In this document: positions 45,413-53,965 of the stretch, one piece after another | Numbering within the stretch: position 1 is the first letter of the stretch | Layout: each line of letters starts with the position of its first letter | Source: DAIPXZ01 sp036782995 | Lineage (GTDB): Bacteria > Bacillota > Clostridia > Saccharofermentanales > Saccharofermentanaceae | Length of the DNA: 64,000 nucleotides | NCBI GenBank assembly: GCA_036782995.1 | Contig: DAIPXZ010000001.1 | Location: 285,307 to 349,306 of the forward strand | Direction: 5' to 3' | Notes under the pieces: model-generated | The model's input: only the letters and a program-made list of their open reading frames with translations | Database searches by the model: none | What the model was told of the DNA's origin: nothing | Translations under genes and position numbers: made by a program

Positions 45413-46101
45413 ACGAATTGCATGAAAAACCCATCAAAAAATGCGCGAGATGTCGTGTGACCGTAACGGACTCCACTGATTATTGCCCACTTTGCCATAG
45501 CTTACTTGAAAATGCTGATGGTGCCAAGTGGGACTATCCCTATCCACCGATTCACATCGACGAGAAGCAATACAGCTTCCTATCGCGTCTTTTCATACTA
45601 ATCGCCTTTGTTGCGTCGACGGTTTCTGTGCTTCTAAATATCGTTCTGTATGAAGGTATGCTTTGGTCCGCCATAACTGTTGCAGGAGTACTCTATCTGT
45701 GGTCTCTGATTTTTTATGCCGTATTACATCACGTAAATGCCGCGGCAAAGATTATTGTGCAAACACTAACCGGCTCGGCTCTCGTTCTCATTATTGACTA
45801 CGTGACGGGATTTAGCGCCTGGTCATCAAACTATGTAATTCCTAGTCTTTTCATCTTGGCAAACCTCTCGATTGTCATCGTCATCTTATGTAATCGACTC
45901 CATTGGCGTCAGTATATTCTCTACCAAATCGGAAGCACAATCCTAGGCTTTGTTCCGTTGATTCTCTACTTTTGCGGCATCGCCGATCAGCTCCTTTTGG
46001 TATCCCTTTCCGCATGTACATCGATATGTACATTTGCCGGTAGTTTGCTTTTCGGAGACCAAACATACCGAAGCGAGCTAAAACGCCGTTTTCACATCTG
46101 A
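45409..46101 (+). CDS. Zinc-ribbon membrane protein (DUF6320-like)
   Basis: 230-aa protein. The N-terminal cytosolic zinc ribbon is CARC...CPLC (KKCARCRVTVTDSTDYCPLCH), then about six membrane helices from residue 65 and a basic tail. Matches the DUF6320 layout that accompanies condensation-fold proteins in Clostridia. Function unknown. Third gene of the larA-like operon. Confidence 0.72.
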   Translation: MNELHEKPIKKCARCRVTVTDSTDYCPLCHSLLENADGAKWDYPYPPIHIDEKQYSFLSRLFILIAFVASTVSVLLNIVLYEGMLWSAITVAGVLYLWSLIFYAVLHHVNAAAKIIVQTLTGSALVLIIDYVTGFSAWSSNYVIPSLFILANLSIVIVILCNRLHWRQYILYQIGSTILGFVPLILYFCGIADQLLLVSLSACTSICTFAGSLLFGDQTYRSELKRRFHI

Positions 46102-46195
46102 TTTTGTCAAAATTCGCCAAATTTCAGCCTTTTAAATCAAAAAATCGACTATTTCTTTTTGAAATGGAATTTCCCTTACTATTCTCTATTAATGG

Positions 46196-46204
46196 TGCTA
46201 TAAT
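46196..46204 (+). promoter_or_regulatory. Extended -10 promoter of the antiporter gene
   Basis: TGCTATAAT (-10 at 46199-46204), about 37 nt before the start; -35 TTACTA is weak. Confidence 0.5.
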
Positions 46205-46240
46205 GCTTCTTTAGAATACTATTTAAGGAAGGCATAGCGC

Positions 46241-47437
46241 ATGCATATTGAAATGAACGTACTTCTCAGTCTGGCATTGATTTTTCTTCTTGGATTCATG
46301 ATCAGTGGGATATTTAAGAAACTTCACATTCCTTACTTGCTTGGCATGCTGATTACCGGCATCATTCTCGGACCTTACGTATTGAATTTAATTGATGGCA
46401 ATTTGCTCAATATTTCGGGGGATTTACGCGAGATTGCTTTGATTGTTATTTTGCTGCGCGCAGGACTAAGCCTCGATATCAATGATTTGAAAAAGGTCGG
46501 TCGTCCGGCCATTATGCTTTGCTTTATTCCAGCATCATTTGAAATGCTTGGTGCTGTCATTCTTGGCCCGCTGCTTCTCGGTCTTTCTCGCGTGGATTCC
46601 GCCATTATCGGGGCCATGCTCGCCGCCGCTTCTCCGGCTATTATCGTTCCGAAAATGCTTTGGCTTATGGAGGAAGGATACGGCGTCAAAAAACACATTC
46701 CGCAGCTCATTATGGCCGGTGCATCCGCCGATGATATTTATGCTATCGTCATGTTTACGGCATTTATTGGAATGAGCAAGGGTGGCTCCATCAGTCCATG
46801 GACCATCGCCTCTATTCCTATTTCCATTGCAACCGGCTTCCTTATCGGTGTCGGTATTGGATTGGTTTTCACCGAAGTTTTCAAACATATTGATATCCGT
46901 GACACAATCAAGATTTTACTGCTCTTTGGTGTGTCCTTCCTCTTTGTCGGCTGTGAAGACTTCATTTCACAATATGTTCCTTTCTCAGGATTACTTGCGG
47001 TTATGGCGTTAGGTGGTACAATATTAAACAGACGTGAGATTATTGCCAAAAGAATCTCGGGAAAGATTTCCAAGATTTGGGTCGGCGCCGAGCTCCTCTT
47101 GTTTGTTATGTTGGGAGCCGCCGTAAACATCGATTATCTCTTTAAGGCGGGTATCGGTGCCGTAATCTTGATTCTCGGAGCATTGATTTTCCGTTCGGTT
47201 GGCGTCTTTGTTAGCTTAATCCGATCGGGACTCAGTTTTAAGGAAATTCTTTACTGTGATGTGGCATATTTCCCTAAGGCGACCGTCCAAGCTGCTGTCG
47301 GAGCTGTTCCGCTGGCTGCTGGCCTTGCTTGCGGTAATATGGTCCTCACCGTGGCAGTTCTCTCCATCTTAATCACTGCACCATTAGGTGCATTACTCAT
47401 GGATGTCACTGTCAAAAAGTGGCTCACCAAGAATTAG
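46241..47437 (+). CDS. Cation:proton antiporter (CPA family)
   Basis: 398-aa membrane protein with 12-13 helices and no C-terminal regulatory domain. Family motifs: GLLLGPYVL-like (GMLITGIILGPYVL), LLRAGLSLD, and the ion-binding ASADDIYAIV with the acidic pair. Na+ or K+ exchange for protons is inferred. Ribosome site AAGGAAGG. The next gene starts 16 bp after its stop and is probably co-transcribed. Confidence 0.88.
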   Translation: MHIEMNVLLSLALIFLLGFMISGIFKKLHIPYLLGMLITGIILGPYVLNLIDGNLLNISGDLREIALIVILLRAGLSLDINDLKKVGRPAIMLCFIPASFEMLGAVILGPLLLGLSRVDSAIIGAMLAAASPAIIVPKMLWLMEEGYGVKKHIPQLIMAGASADDIYAIVMFTAFIGMSKGGSISPWTIASIPISIATGFLIGVGIGLVFTEVFKHIDIRDTIKILLLFGVSFLFVGCEDFISQYVPFSGLLAVMALGGTILNRREIIAKRISGKISKIWVGAELLLFVMLGAAVNIDYLFKAGIGAVILILGALIFRSVGVFVSLIRSGLSFKEILYCDVAYFPKATVQAAVGAVPLAAGLACGNMVLTVAVLSILITAPLGALLMDVTVKKWLTKN

Positions 47438-47453
47438 GAGGAGCATAACCCTT

Positions 47454-48497
47454 ATGGAAAACGAATTATCCTTCCCCACCCCCGAACAAGTGATTGAAAT
47501 CATCGGAACGAGCGGCTTAGTAGAGGGACGTGATGATCGTCTTTACGGTGACTATTCCGGGCTCAACACCATGATTCGCTTTGATCGAGCGCACAAGACA
47601 CTTTTCTTGACGATGAGTCTTCGCCTAATGCGACAAGACTTATCAGGAGAATTCCTTAAATATGTGTCGACACTCGCACCGAAAGCTTCCTATGAGTGTT
47701 CATACGAAAACTATTCCGCGCGTATTTCTCTTTATATGGATCCGAAATATGTAGACAAGCTTCGTCTCATCATGGATGGTATCGTTGCCTATGCGCGTGA
47801 AAACCATTTGCGAAGCGTATGCTGCACGTGCGGTAAAGCCACACCAGACGTAAAGTTCCGACAAATCCCTTCTTTGACAAATTTCTATTGTGACACCTGT
47901 TTTGGAATCACCAGTGCACAGAATAAGGATGTTGTCCCGACAAAGCCTCGTCGTACTTTCATGCAAACACTAAAATTTCATTTTGGCGATTCTCGATTTT
48001 GGCTCGGCGTGCTCGGCGGTCTTCTCGGACTTGTACCAGCATTTGTTTTCCGTATTCTTTTCACCAACTATTTACTCTTCCCATTAACGATGCTCACAAC
48101 AGATAATGCAAAATACGAAACCATCTATACGTTGGGCTGGAATGCTTTGAACGCTGGCGTCGTGCTCGTGTTTTTCTTTGGTGCTGTATTTTTTGCACGA
48201 CTTTTGGCGAGAACCTATTCACGATTGATTTTTGTCGTTAACTCCATTTTCATTGTCGCAGCCATCTATGTCTCGTTATTCTTGGGTACAGCAATTGAAA
48301 TAAAGGATTATCTTTCTGAACGTGCTCTTTCTTTGCAAACCGTATTCTTCGATCTGTCTTTCTATGTTAAAGATATTGGTCTCTCGGATTACAATTTGCA
48401 AATGATGATTTCAACGACATTTACTCTGCTCGTCCTTGGGCTGATTATCCTCGTTACTCGTGATTCCTTTTTCAAATTCTGGGAAGCCGACGAATAA
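47454..48497 (+). CDS. Membrane protein with zinc-ribbon motif, unknown function
   Basis: 347-aa protein I do not recognise. Start ATG 47454 has GGAGGAG about 10 nt upstream; the longer frame runs into the antiporter gene. About 120 N-terminal cytosolic residues, then two CxxC pairs (CCTCG and YCDTCFG, near residues 125-146) forming a zinc-ribbon-like site, then about four membrane helices in the C-terminal half. It is downstream of the antiporter in one operon. Confidence 0.7.
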   Translation: MENELSFPTPEQVIEIIGTSGLVEGRDDRLYGDYSGLNTMIRFDRAHKTLFLTMSLRLMRQDLSGEFLKYVSTLAPKASYECSYENYSARISLYMDPKYVDKLRLIMDGIVAYARENHLRSVCCTCGKATPDVKFRQIPSLTNFYCDTCFGITSAQNKDVVPTKPRRTFMQTLKFHFGDSRFWLGVLGGLLGLVPAFVFRILFTNYLLFPLTMLTTDNAKYETIYTLGWNALNAGVVLVFFFGAVFFARLLARTYSRLIFVVNSIFIVAAIYVSLFLGTAIEIKDYLSERALSLQTVFFDLSFYVKDIGLSDYNLQMMISTTFTLLVLGLIILVTRDSFFKFWEADE

Positions 48498-48523
48498 TCA
48501 CACAACTGAAATGAGAGAAAAAG

Positions 48524-48552
48524 AAAAGCCGATTTCCATCGGCTTTTTTCTT
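48524..48552. terminator. Bidirectional terminator between the convergent operons
   Basis: 10-bp stem AAAAGCCGAT/ATCGGCTTTT (48524-48533, 48538-48547), 4-nt loop. T run on the plus strand and A run before it, so it can serve hydF as well. Confidence 0.9.
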
Positions 48553-48561
48553 TTCCTTATC

Positions 48562-49764
48562 TTAATATGTTAATTGATTAAGAACACCATTCATGTATCC
48601 AATCATGACACCATAGTTTGTAATCGGAACATGTGCGATACCTGCACATTTTACGCGGTATGCCATCTCGTTTGGCGTTAACATGCAACCTCCGCAATGA
48701 ACCACCAAATCATAATGATTCAACTCTTCTTCTGTCAAAAAAGTGCCTCCGGATGTGAAGTCATATTGGAAATGCTTACCGGTATACTCTTCCATCCATT
48801 TTGGCAATTTCACCGTTCCGATATCTTCACACTGTCGGTGATGCGAGCAGCCCTCCGAAATCAAAATATGCGCTCCCTCAGGAAGTGTATCTATGCTCTT
48901 CGCGGCTTCGACCATCGGTGTTAGTGTACCCTTATATCGTGCCATTAAAATGGAGAAAGTCGTAAGTGGTACATCCTTCGGTACGATATCCTTGACAATC
49001 GACAAAGCCTGACTATCTGTAATCACAAGGCGTGGTGGTTTTTTCAAAGAAGCGAGCGTCGCCGCCAGCTCGGAATCACGCGTCACCATGCTGATGCCGC
49101 CTACCTCTAATATGTCGCGGATTGCCTGTTGTTGTGGAAGAATTAGTCGTCCTTTCGGGGCCGACGAATCAATTGGCACCACAAGCACGACAACATCCTC
49201 CGCTTTAATAAAATCAGCGACTAAATGGCGTTCATTTACAGAATCCGGCCGCAAACGAGAAACCATCTCTCGTAATGCAACGATATTCTCATTTGTCTTC
49301 GCACTTACCCATATTTCATTGTCTTTTTGCATGTCGCCAGATTCTTCCGGCTTTCCTGATTGATTTTTGATCAAGTCTGCTTTGTTATAAACGATGATGT
49401 ATGGGATTTTTCTTTCACCAATCAATTGCAAAAGATCTCGGTCTCCGTCTTCCATGCCGCGATTTCCGTCCACAACGAGAATCGCAATGTCGACCTTGGC
49501 TAAAACATTACGGCAACGCTGAACGCGCATTTCGCCGAGACTTCCTTCATCGTCAATGCCGGGGGTGTCTATGATGGTCACCGGACCGATTGGCAAGAGC
49601 TCCATCGCCTTCGTGACAGGGTCCGTCGTAGTCCCCTTCACGTCCGAAACAATGGCAAGCTGTTGATTTGTAAATGCATTGACCACGCTCGATTTTCCGG
49701 CATTTCGAAGTCCAAAAAATCCGATATGTGTCCGCTCCCCCATCGGTGTTTCATTTAGTCCCAC
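48562..49764 (-). CDS. hydF: [FeFe]-hydrogenase maturation GTPase HydF
   Basis: 400-aa scaffold on which the H-cluster is built. GTPase domain: GLRNAGKSSVVNAF, GTTTDPV, DTPGIDD and NKAD. C-terminal cluster ligands follow the HydF pattern CxH (EGCSHHRQC) and HCxxC (VVHCGGC). GTG start with AGGAG 8 nt upstream. The partner maturases HydE and HydG are not in the window. It implies the cell makes an [FeFe]-hydrogenase, consistent with fermentation and NfnAB. Confidence 0.95.
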   Translation of the reverse strand: MGLNETPMGERTHIGFFGLRNAGKSSVVNAFTNQQLAIVSDVKGTTTDPVTKAMELLPIGPVTIIDTPGIDDEGSLGEMRVQRCRNVLAKVDIAILVVDGNRGMEDGDRDLLQLIGERKIPYIIVYNKADLIKNQSGKPEESGDMQKDNEIWVSAKTNENIVALREMVSRLRPDSVNERHLVADFIKAEDVVVLVVPIDSSAPKGRLILPQQQAIRDILEVGGISMVTRDSELAATLASLKKPPRLVITDSQALSIVKDIVPKDVPLTTFSILMARYKGTLTPMVEAAKSIDTLPEGAHILISEGCSHHRQCEDIGTVKLPKWMEEYTGKHFQYDFTSGGTFLTEEELNHYDLVVHCGGCMLTPNEMAYRVKCAGIAHVPITNYGVMIGYMNGVLNQLTY

Positions 49765-49787
49765 AAAATCATCTCCTATCCATAGAA

Positions 49788-50615
49788 TTACTCCGCCTCA
49801 CGAATCACAATGGTTTCGCCATACTCCAGAATCATTCTGCCCTCTGGCTGAAAACGTTCACGCTTGGTTTCCATATTGCTAAGTTCATGAATTGGAATAT
49901 TGTATTCTGCGCCGACGATATTGGCAACTTCCGTAGCTTCAGATGAGCCCATATTATAGGTACCATCAATCGGATACATCGCATAATCGATATCCTTCTC
50001 AGCGAGTTCACTCATAGTATCGAGTTTTGATGTATCGCCCGCATGATAGATTTTGATTCCGTCCACCGTGACAATATATCCGACACATGATTCCAATGGA
50101 TGATTAGCATTACCAGCAGGAACCGCCTCGATAGTGATATCATCGATGGTAAAGGTCTCATACACATCATCGTGATGTGCTTCTGCCCAGGATATCGTCT
50201 GGCAGTCTTCGCTTCTTATCAAGTCATCTATCGGCATATGATCATCATGATTATGCGTGATAAGAAGAATATCGGCAGGATCGCTATAATCTCCGTCGGT
50301 CCATGCCGGATCAATATAGATTGCTGTACCGTTTGCGGAAACAATCTTCACGGAGGCATGACCAATATAGGTAAGCGTAGTCTGTCCGTCCTGTCTCACA
50401 AAAGGGGCCGTCGTTTCTTCAGATGGTTCGACTGTCGTCGATTCTGAAGTTTCTGAAGTTTCCAAAACGGTTTCAGTGGTCGTTGGCGCCGTCTCCGTAG
50501 CAATATCTGCTGTAGTTGCTTCAGTCGTCTTGCTCGTATTTCCGCAGCCTCCCAAAAGTGTTGCAATCATGAATACTGTTGCCACCGTACAGGCAAGGGT
50601 CTTTGCTCTTTTCAT
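49788..50615 (-). CDS. MBL-fold metal-dependent hydrolase lipoprotein
   Basis: 275-aa secreted, lipid-anchored protein: signal peptide with lipobox LLGGC, a Thr/Ser/Glu-rich linker (residues 25-72), then a UlaG-type metallo-beta-lactamase domain. Metal ligands: THNHDDH, the His in EAHHDD/ANHPLES and the Asp in YHAGDTS. The C-terminal His typical of this group appears in IPIHELS. Substrate unknown. The 3' end is 23 bp from hydF, same strand. Confidence 0.88.
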   Translation of the reverse strand: MKRAKTLACTVATVFMIATLLGGCGNTSKTTEATTADIATETAPTTTETVLETSETSESTTVEPSEETTAPFVRQDGQTTLTYIGHASVKIVSANGTAIYIDPAWTDGDYSDPADILLITHNHDDHMPIDDLIRSEDCQTISWAEAHHDDVYETFTIDDITIEAVPAGNANHPLESCVGYIVTVDGIKIYHAGDTSKLDTMSELAEKDIDYAMYPIDGTYNMGSSEATEVANIVGAEYNIPIHELSNMETKRERFQPEGRMILEYGETIVIREAE

Positions 50616-50773
50616 TTATTCCTCCTCGCAGATTCTTGCTCAGGTTATCTTCTCGTTTCAGTGGTTTTCTGTCCTTGCATTGTTGATTTAGTATTTTGAT
50701 TTCTCTATTTTATCATGCAATATACAGAGACGATAGCTTGCATCTGTTGTATCATTCAAGTTCTGATGGTCAC

Positions 50774-50816
50774 AACGGACGTTTTTGACGTCAATTCTCA
50801 AGTGCTTTTGTCCGTT
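50774..50816. repeat. Inverted repeat at the recombinase stop codon
   Basis: AACGGAC (50774-50780) pairs with GTCCGTT (50810-50816) across a 29-nt spacer, adjoining the attachment repeat at 50830-50844. It may be the old terminator of the interrupted host gene or part of the attachment site. The remainder of 50616-50814 shows nothing clear. Confidence 0.45.
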
Positions 50817-52488
50817 ATTGGTGCGACAAAAGAACAACCGTCTCAACTGTACTTCCATTTTCCCAACTAATATCATCTATCACAGTACCATTATAATATA
50901 CCGGGAATCTGAAGTGTATATGTTTTAGAAACTTGCCATTTTCAAGGCGTTCCGGATAAAGCTCAATGCTTTCCACGAAGGTTCCCATGAATTCCTTCTT
51001 CTCTGCATCTGATAATTTATCATATAACTTATCAAAGGCGATTAGAAAATTATAGATTCTGTCCCCGGACAACTGCTTTCTGCGAATATGCGCCAAACGA
51101 CTTTGTATTTCATCCATATGATTTTCTGTCAGAGCCATCTCATTATATTTATCATAAAAGCGCTTTTGAAGGTCATCATATTTTTTCTCATACATAGAAT
51201 CGGTTACATCAAGATTATCCATCTGGATAGCAATCTTGTCCTTTGATACCTCAAGTTGCCTCATTTTCTTCTTTAATCCATCAAGCTCCTGCTCCAGTTC
51301 AGAGGTATCAACTCTGGCTGCAATCTTCTCTCTGATACCTTTTTCAAAGTCCGGAGAAGTAACCATTTTCTTAATCAGCTCAGCTACTGCATCATTTACA
51401 ATATCCTGCCCCCATTGCTTATGGTAATCGCACTTATGTCCAGTTGTACCGGTAGGATGCTTACAGGCATAATAGAAATAATCTCTATAAGTGCCACCTT
51501 TTGGATGTCTCTTACGATTTACATTACCATACATATTGGCACCACATCCCGGGCACTTTAAAATACCGGTCAAAATATGTTCGTGTTCAAGGCTATGCGT
51601 CTTAACGCGCTTCACTCCCGTAGTTTTTCTCTTATCCTGAGCCGCCTTCCATTCTTCTACGCTAATAATCGCTTCATGTTCTCCGTCTACAACCATGAAT
51701 TCATCTTGTTTTACAACATGAAACTCATTTCTTTTACCCTGGACCTTCTCTGTTTTTCTTCTTCCATAGGCTAATTTACCGCAGTAAACAGGATTATCAA
51801 TTACTCCTTTGACAAAAGATGCTGCAAAGCCATCAATCGTATTATTCTGGCGCTTCTTTTTCACATATCCGCTTTCATTGAGAAACGCAGCAATTGCAGC
51901 TACTCCCATAGTTGTATTGATATATTTATCAAAGATGATTTTTATTACTTCCACTTCATCTTCCGCAATAAATAATGATCCATCCACTAACTTATATCCA
52001 TATGGAGCAAAACCACCATTCCATTTTCCTTCTCTGGCCTTCTGCTTACGACCTTCCATAGTCTGAACAAGAATATTGTCTCTTTCAATTTCTGCAACAG
52101 CAGAAAGGACTGAAATCATAAGTTTGCCGGCATCCTTAGAAGAATCGATGCCATCCTCAACACAAATCAGGTTGACTCCAAAATCCTGCATCTTCTGAAG
52201 AGAGCTAAGAACATCAGCGGCATTTCTACCAAAACGGGAAAGCTTAAATACAAGAACATAATCAATATCATCTGTGCCTGCTTCAATCAGCTCAAGCATT
52301 TCCTTAAACTGTGGACGACCATCAACATTTTTACCGGATTTACCTTCATCAGAAAACTCTCTGACTACAACCATATCCTGATAATCAGCATATTTCTTAA
52401 GTTTTTCCTTTTGAGCATCTAAACTGAATCCATCGACCTGCATAGCAGTAGATACTCTTGTATATATGTAACAACGTTGCTTTTTCAA
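50815..52488 (-). CDS. Large serine recombinase (TnpX/integrase type)
   Basis: 557-aa site-specific recombinase. Catalytic domain 1-150 with the nucleophile in YTRVSTAMQ and GRNAADVLS...ERDN; recombinase domain with PYGYKL; zinc ribbon CPGCGAN...CKHPTGTTGHKCDY; a long coiled coil (ELEQELDGLKKKMRQLE); and a C-terminal beta segment. TTG start after GGAGGAG. The last codons, TVETVVLLSHQ, match the end of RlmD, so the gene's 3' tip is probably host-derived attachment sequence. It sits at the left end of the element, transcribed outward. Confidence 0.93.
   Translation of the reverse strand: MKKQRCYIYTRVSTAMQVDGFSLDAQKEKLKKYADYQDMVVVREFSDEGKSGKNVDGRPQFKEMLELIEAGTDDIDYVLVFKLSRFGRNAADVLSSLQKMQDFGVNLICVEDGIDSSKDAGKLMISVLSAVAEIERDNILVQTMEGRKQKAREGKWNGGFAPYGYKLVDGSLFIAEDEVEVIKIIFDKYINTTMGVAAIAAFLNESGYVKKKRQNNTIDGFAASFVKGVIDNPVYCGKLAYGRRKTEKVQGKRNEFHVVKQDEFMVVDGEHEAIISVEEWKAAQDKRKTTGVKRVKTHSLEHEHILTGILKCPGCGANMYGNVNRKRHPKGGTYRDYFYYACKHPTGTTGHKCDYHKQWGQDIVNDAVAELIKKMVTSPDFEKGIREKIAARVDTSELEQELDGLKKKMRQLEVSKDKIAIQMDNLDVTDSMYEKKYDDLQKRFYDKYNEMALTENHMDEIQSRLAHIRRKQLSGDRIYNFLIAFDKLYDKLSDAEKKEFMGTFVESIELYPERLENGKFLKHIHFRFPVYYNGTVIDDISWENGSTVETVVLLSHQ
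50830..50844. repeat. Left attachment repeat (attL candidate)
   Basis: 15-bp AAGAACAACCGTCTC, identical in the same orientation at 63354-63368. On the minus strand both encode ETVVL of the ETVVLLS motif at the end of a recombinase gene. Confidence 0.7.
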
Positions 52489-52549
52489 ATAATCTCTCCT
52501 CCAAAATCTATTTCAATCATTTTGCCAACGCCGACAAAATGATTGAATA

Positions 52550-53395
52550 TTATTGCTCCTCAATTCTATTATTGATTTTTTCAGCCTCATTCAGGACGCG
52601 AAGCTGATACTCTGCAATTTCCTTCAATGCTTCAAACCTATCTTTCTTATCCATTCCCTCACGGATCATTTGTGCGTTATGCGATTCAAGATTCGATAAA
52701 ACTGTTAATTCATTTATTGTTGCGTAATCCCTAACATTACTCTTTTTTGCAAGCTCTGGATTAGCCTCTCTCTAAGCTTTTGCAGTAAAACCAAATAATG
52801 CTACATTAAGTAAATCCGCCTCTTCAGCATAAGGGAGCCACTGTAAATCCTTTCGATAATTGCATACAGGAACCAAATAATTTTTAACTGCATCCGTTTG
52901 AATTAAATAATTGTTCTTAGATAAAAATCTCTTTGCATCCCATTCAAGCTTCTGCAAATCATTTTCAGCTTCCTTTAGTCTTTGGAACTCCTTAATTAGA
53001 TACAATTTGAACACCGGACTAATAGCAGAGGCAAACTCAAATGCAATATCCTTATGCGCAAACGTTCCACCGTACTTTCCACGCTTAACATACAATCCAA
53101 CCGCATTAGTCTTTTCTACCCATTCTGATACGCTTGGTGTAAACGTAACAAGTCCTGCCTCTTTTTTAAAGTGTTCAGATTCGAACACTTTAAAATTCGG
53201 ATTATATATTTCTTCCCATGTTGATAAAAATTCCAAAGTACTTCTATTTCTTAACCAATTTCGAATAACATCCGCAGCTCGTGAATTATCCGATTTAGCA
53301 GCTGCTATATCTGTAATACAGATATAGTCTTCTATGTCTTCATACGATACAGTAACCGGTATTCCCTGAACTGTAATAACTCTATTTTTTGCCAC
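52550..53395 (-). pseudogene. KilA-N domain protein interrupted by one amber codon
   Basis: GTG start at 53395 with AGGAGG upstream. The frame codes 207 residues of a KilA-N DNA-binding-type protein (YICITDIAAAKSD, IRNWLRNRSTLEFLSTWEEIYNPNF, TNAVGLYVKRGKYGGTFAHKDIAFEFA) to TAG at 52772-52774. The same frame then runs 73 more codons (REANPELAKKSNVRDYATIN...) to TAA at 52550. Family members usually read TAKxWRxxNP here, so a Trp codon TGG has become TAG. Probably a recent nonsense mutation or sequencing error. It overlaps the upstream XRE gene by 14 bp. Confidence 0.85.
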
Positions 53396-53624
53396 TACTC
53401 TGTTCCTCCTTCTCCTTATTCATCTGCTCTGCCTTCACATAATATTCCAACAGTCGCAGAAAGTATTTTGGAACACGCTTCTTGCCATGCTCCCAATCAC
53501 TTACCGTCATATATGGAATTTCAAAGTACTCACAAAACTGATGCCTGTTCATACCGGTACTTTCTCTAAGCTCGATTAAAATATCTTTTGCATCTCTATC
53601 ATCATTTAAAATATAGTCTGTCAT
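53382..53624 (-). CDS. XRE-type helix-turn-helix regulator
   Basis: 80-aa DNA-binding protein. The HTH spans about residues 15-60 (LIELRESTGMNRHQFCEYFEIPYMTVSDWEHGKKRVPKYFLRLL), matching the helix-turn-helix 3 pattern; the tail is charged. Ribosome site GGAG 7 nt upstream. It is translated with the KilA-N gene and probably controls the element. Confidence 0.82.
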   Translation of the reverse strand: MTDYILNDDRDAKDILIELRESTGMNRHQFCEYFEIPYMTVSDWEHGKKRVPKYFLRLLEYYVKAEQMNKEKEEQSSGKK

Positions 53625-53663
53625 ATCTCCGCTCCTTTCACGCTAAGCGTCAATATTATATTA

Positions 53664-53858
53664 TCACGCAACACGTGAATATTCAAGATTAAGTATATAA
53701 TCCTGCTTGTCCCCAGACGCATTAATCCACTCATATATCAGCGCTACTTTCTGCACGGTTCCAAGTTCTATGCTATCTCCATATTTCTCGATCATTCTTG
53801 CTAAAAAATCACAGCAGCGATTAAAATCTCCCTGCTGTTGTCTTGTCATACTAATCAT
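53664..53858 (-). CDS. Small hypothetical protein
   Basis: 64-aa protein, unrecognised: MTRQQQGDFNRCCDFLARM then a predicted helix and YEWINASGDKQDY. GGAGG lies 6 nt before the ATG. It sits between the replication gene and the XRE regulator on the same strand, as small element genes do. Confidence 0.6.
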   Translation of the reverse strand: MISMTRQQQGDFNRCCDFLARMIEKYGDSIELGTVQKVALIYEWINASGDKQDYILNLEYSRVA

Positions 53859-53965
53859 ATATTTCCTCCATTTTTTCTAATCAACATTTCAAAAAGTCTG
53901 CTCACCTTGCTCATACTGCTCCCCTCATATCAGAATGAGCACCATGAGCAGGTATTTCTCCCATA

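Noticed and set aside
50615..50815. tRNA as the integration target of the element
   Set aside because: No tRNA sequence at either junction; the repeats fall in ETVVLLS codons instead.
52772..52774. Programmed amber recoding in KilA-N
   Set aside because: A single site with a Trp-like context and no suppressor evidence in the window; simple mutation is likelier.
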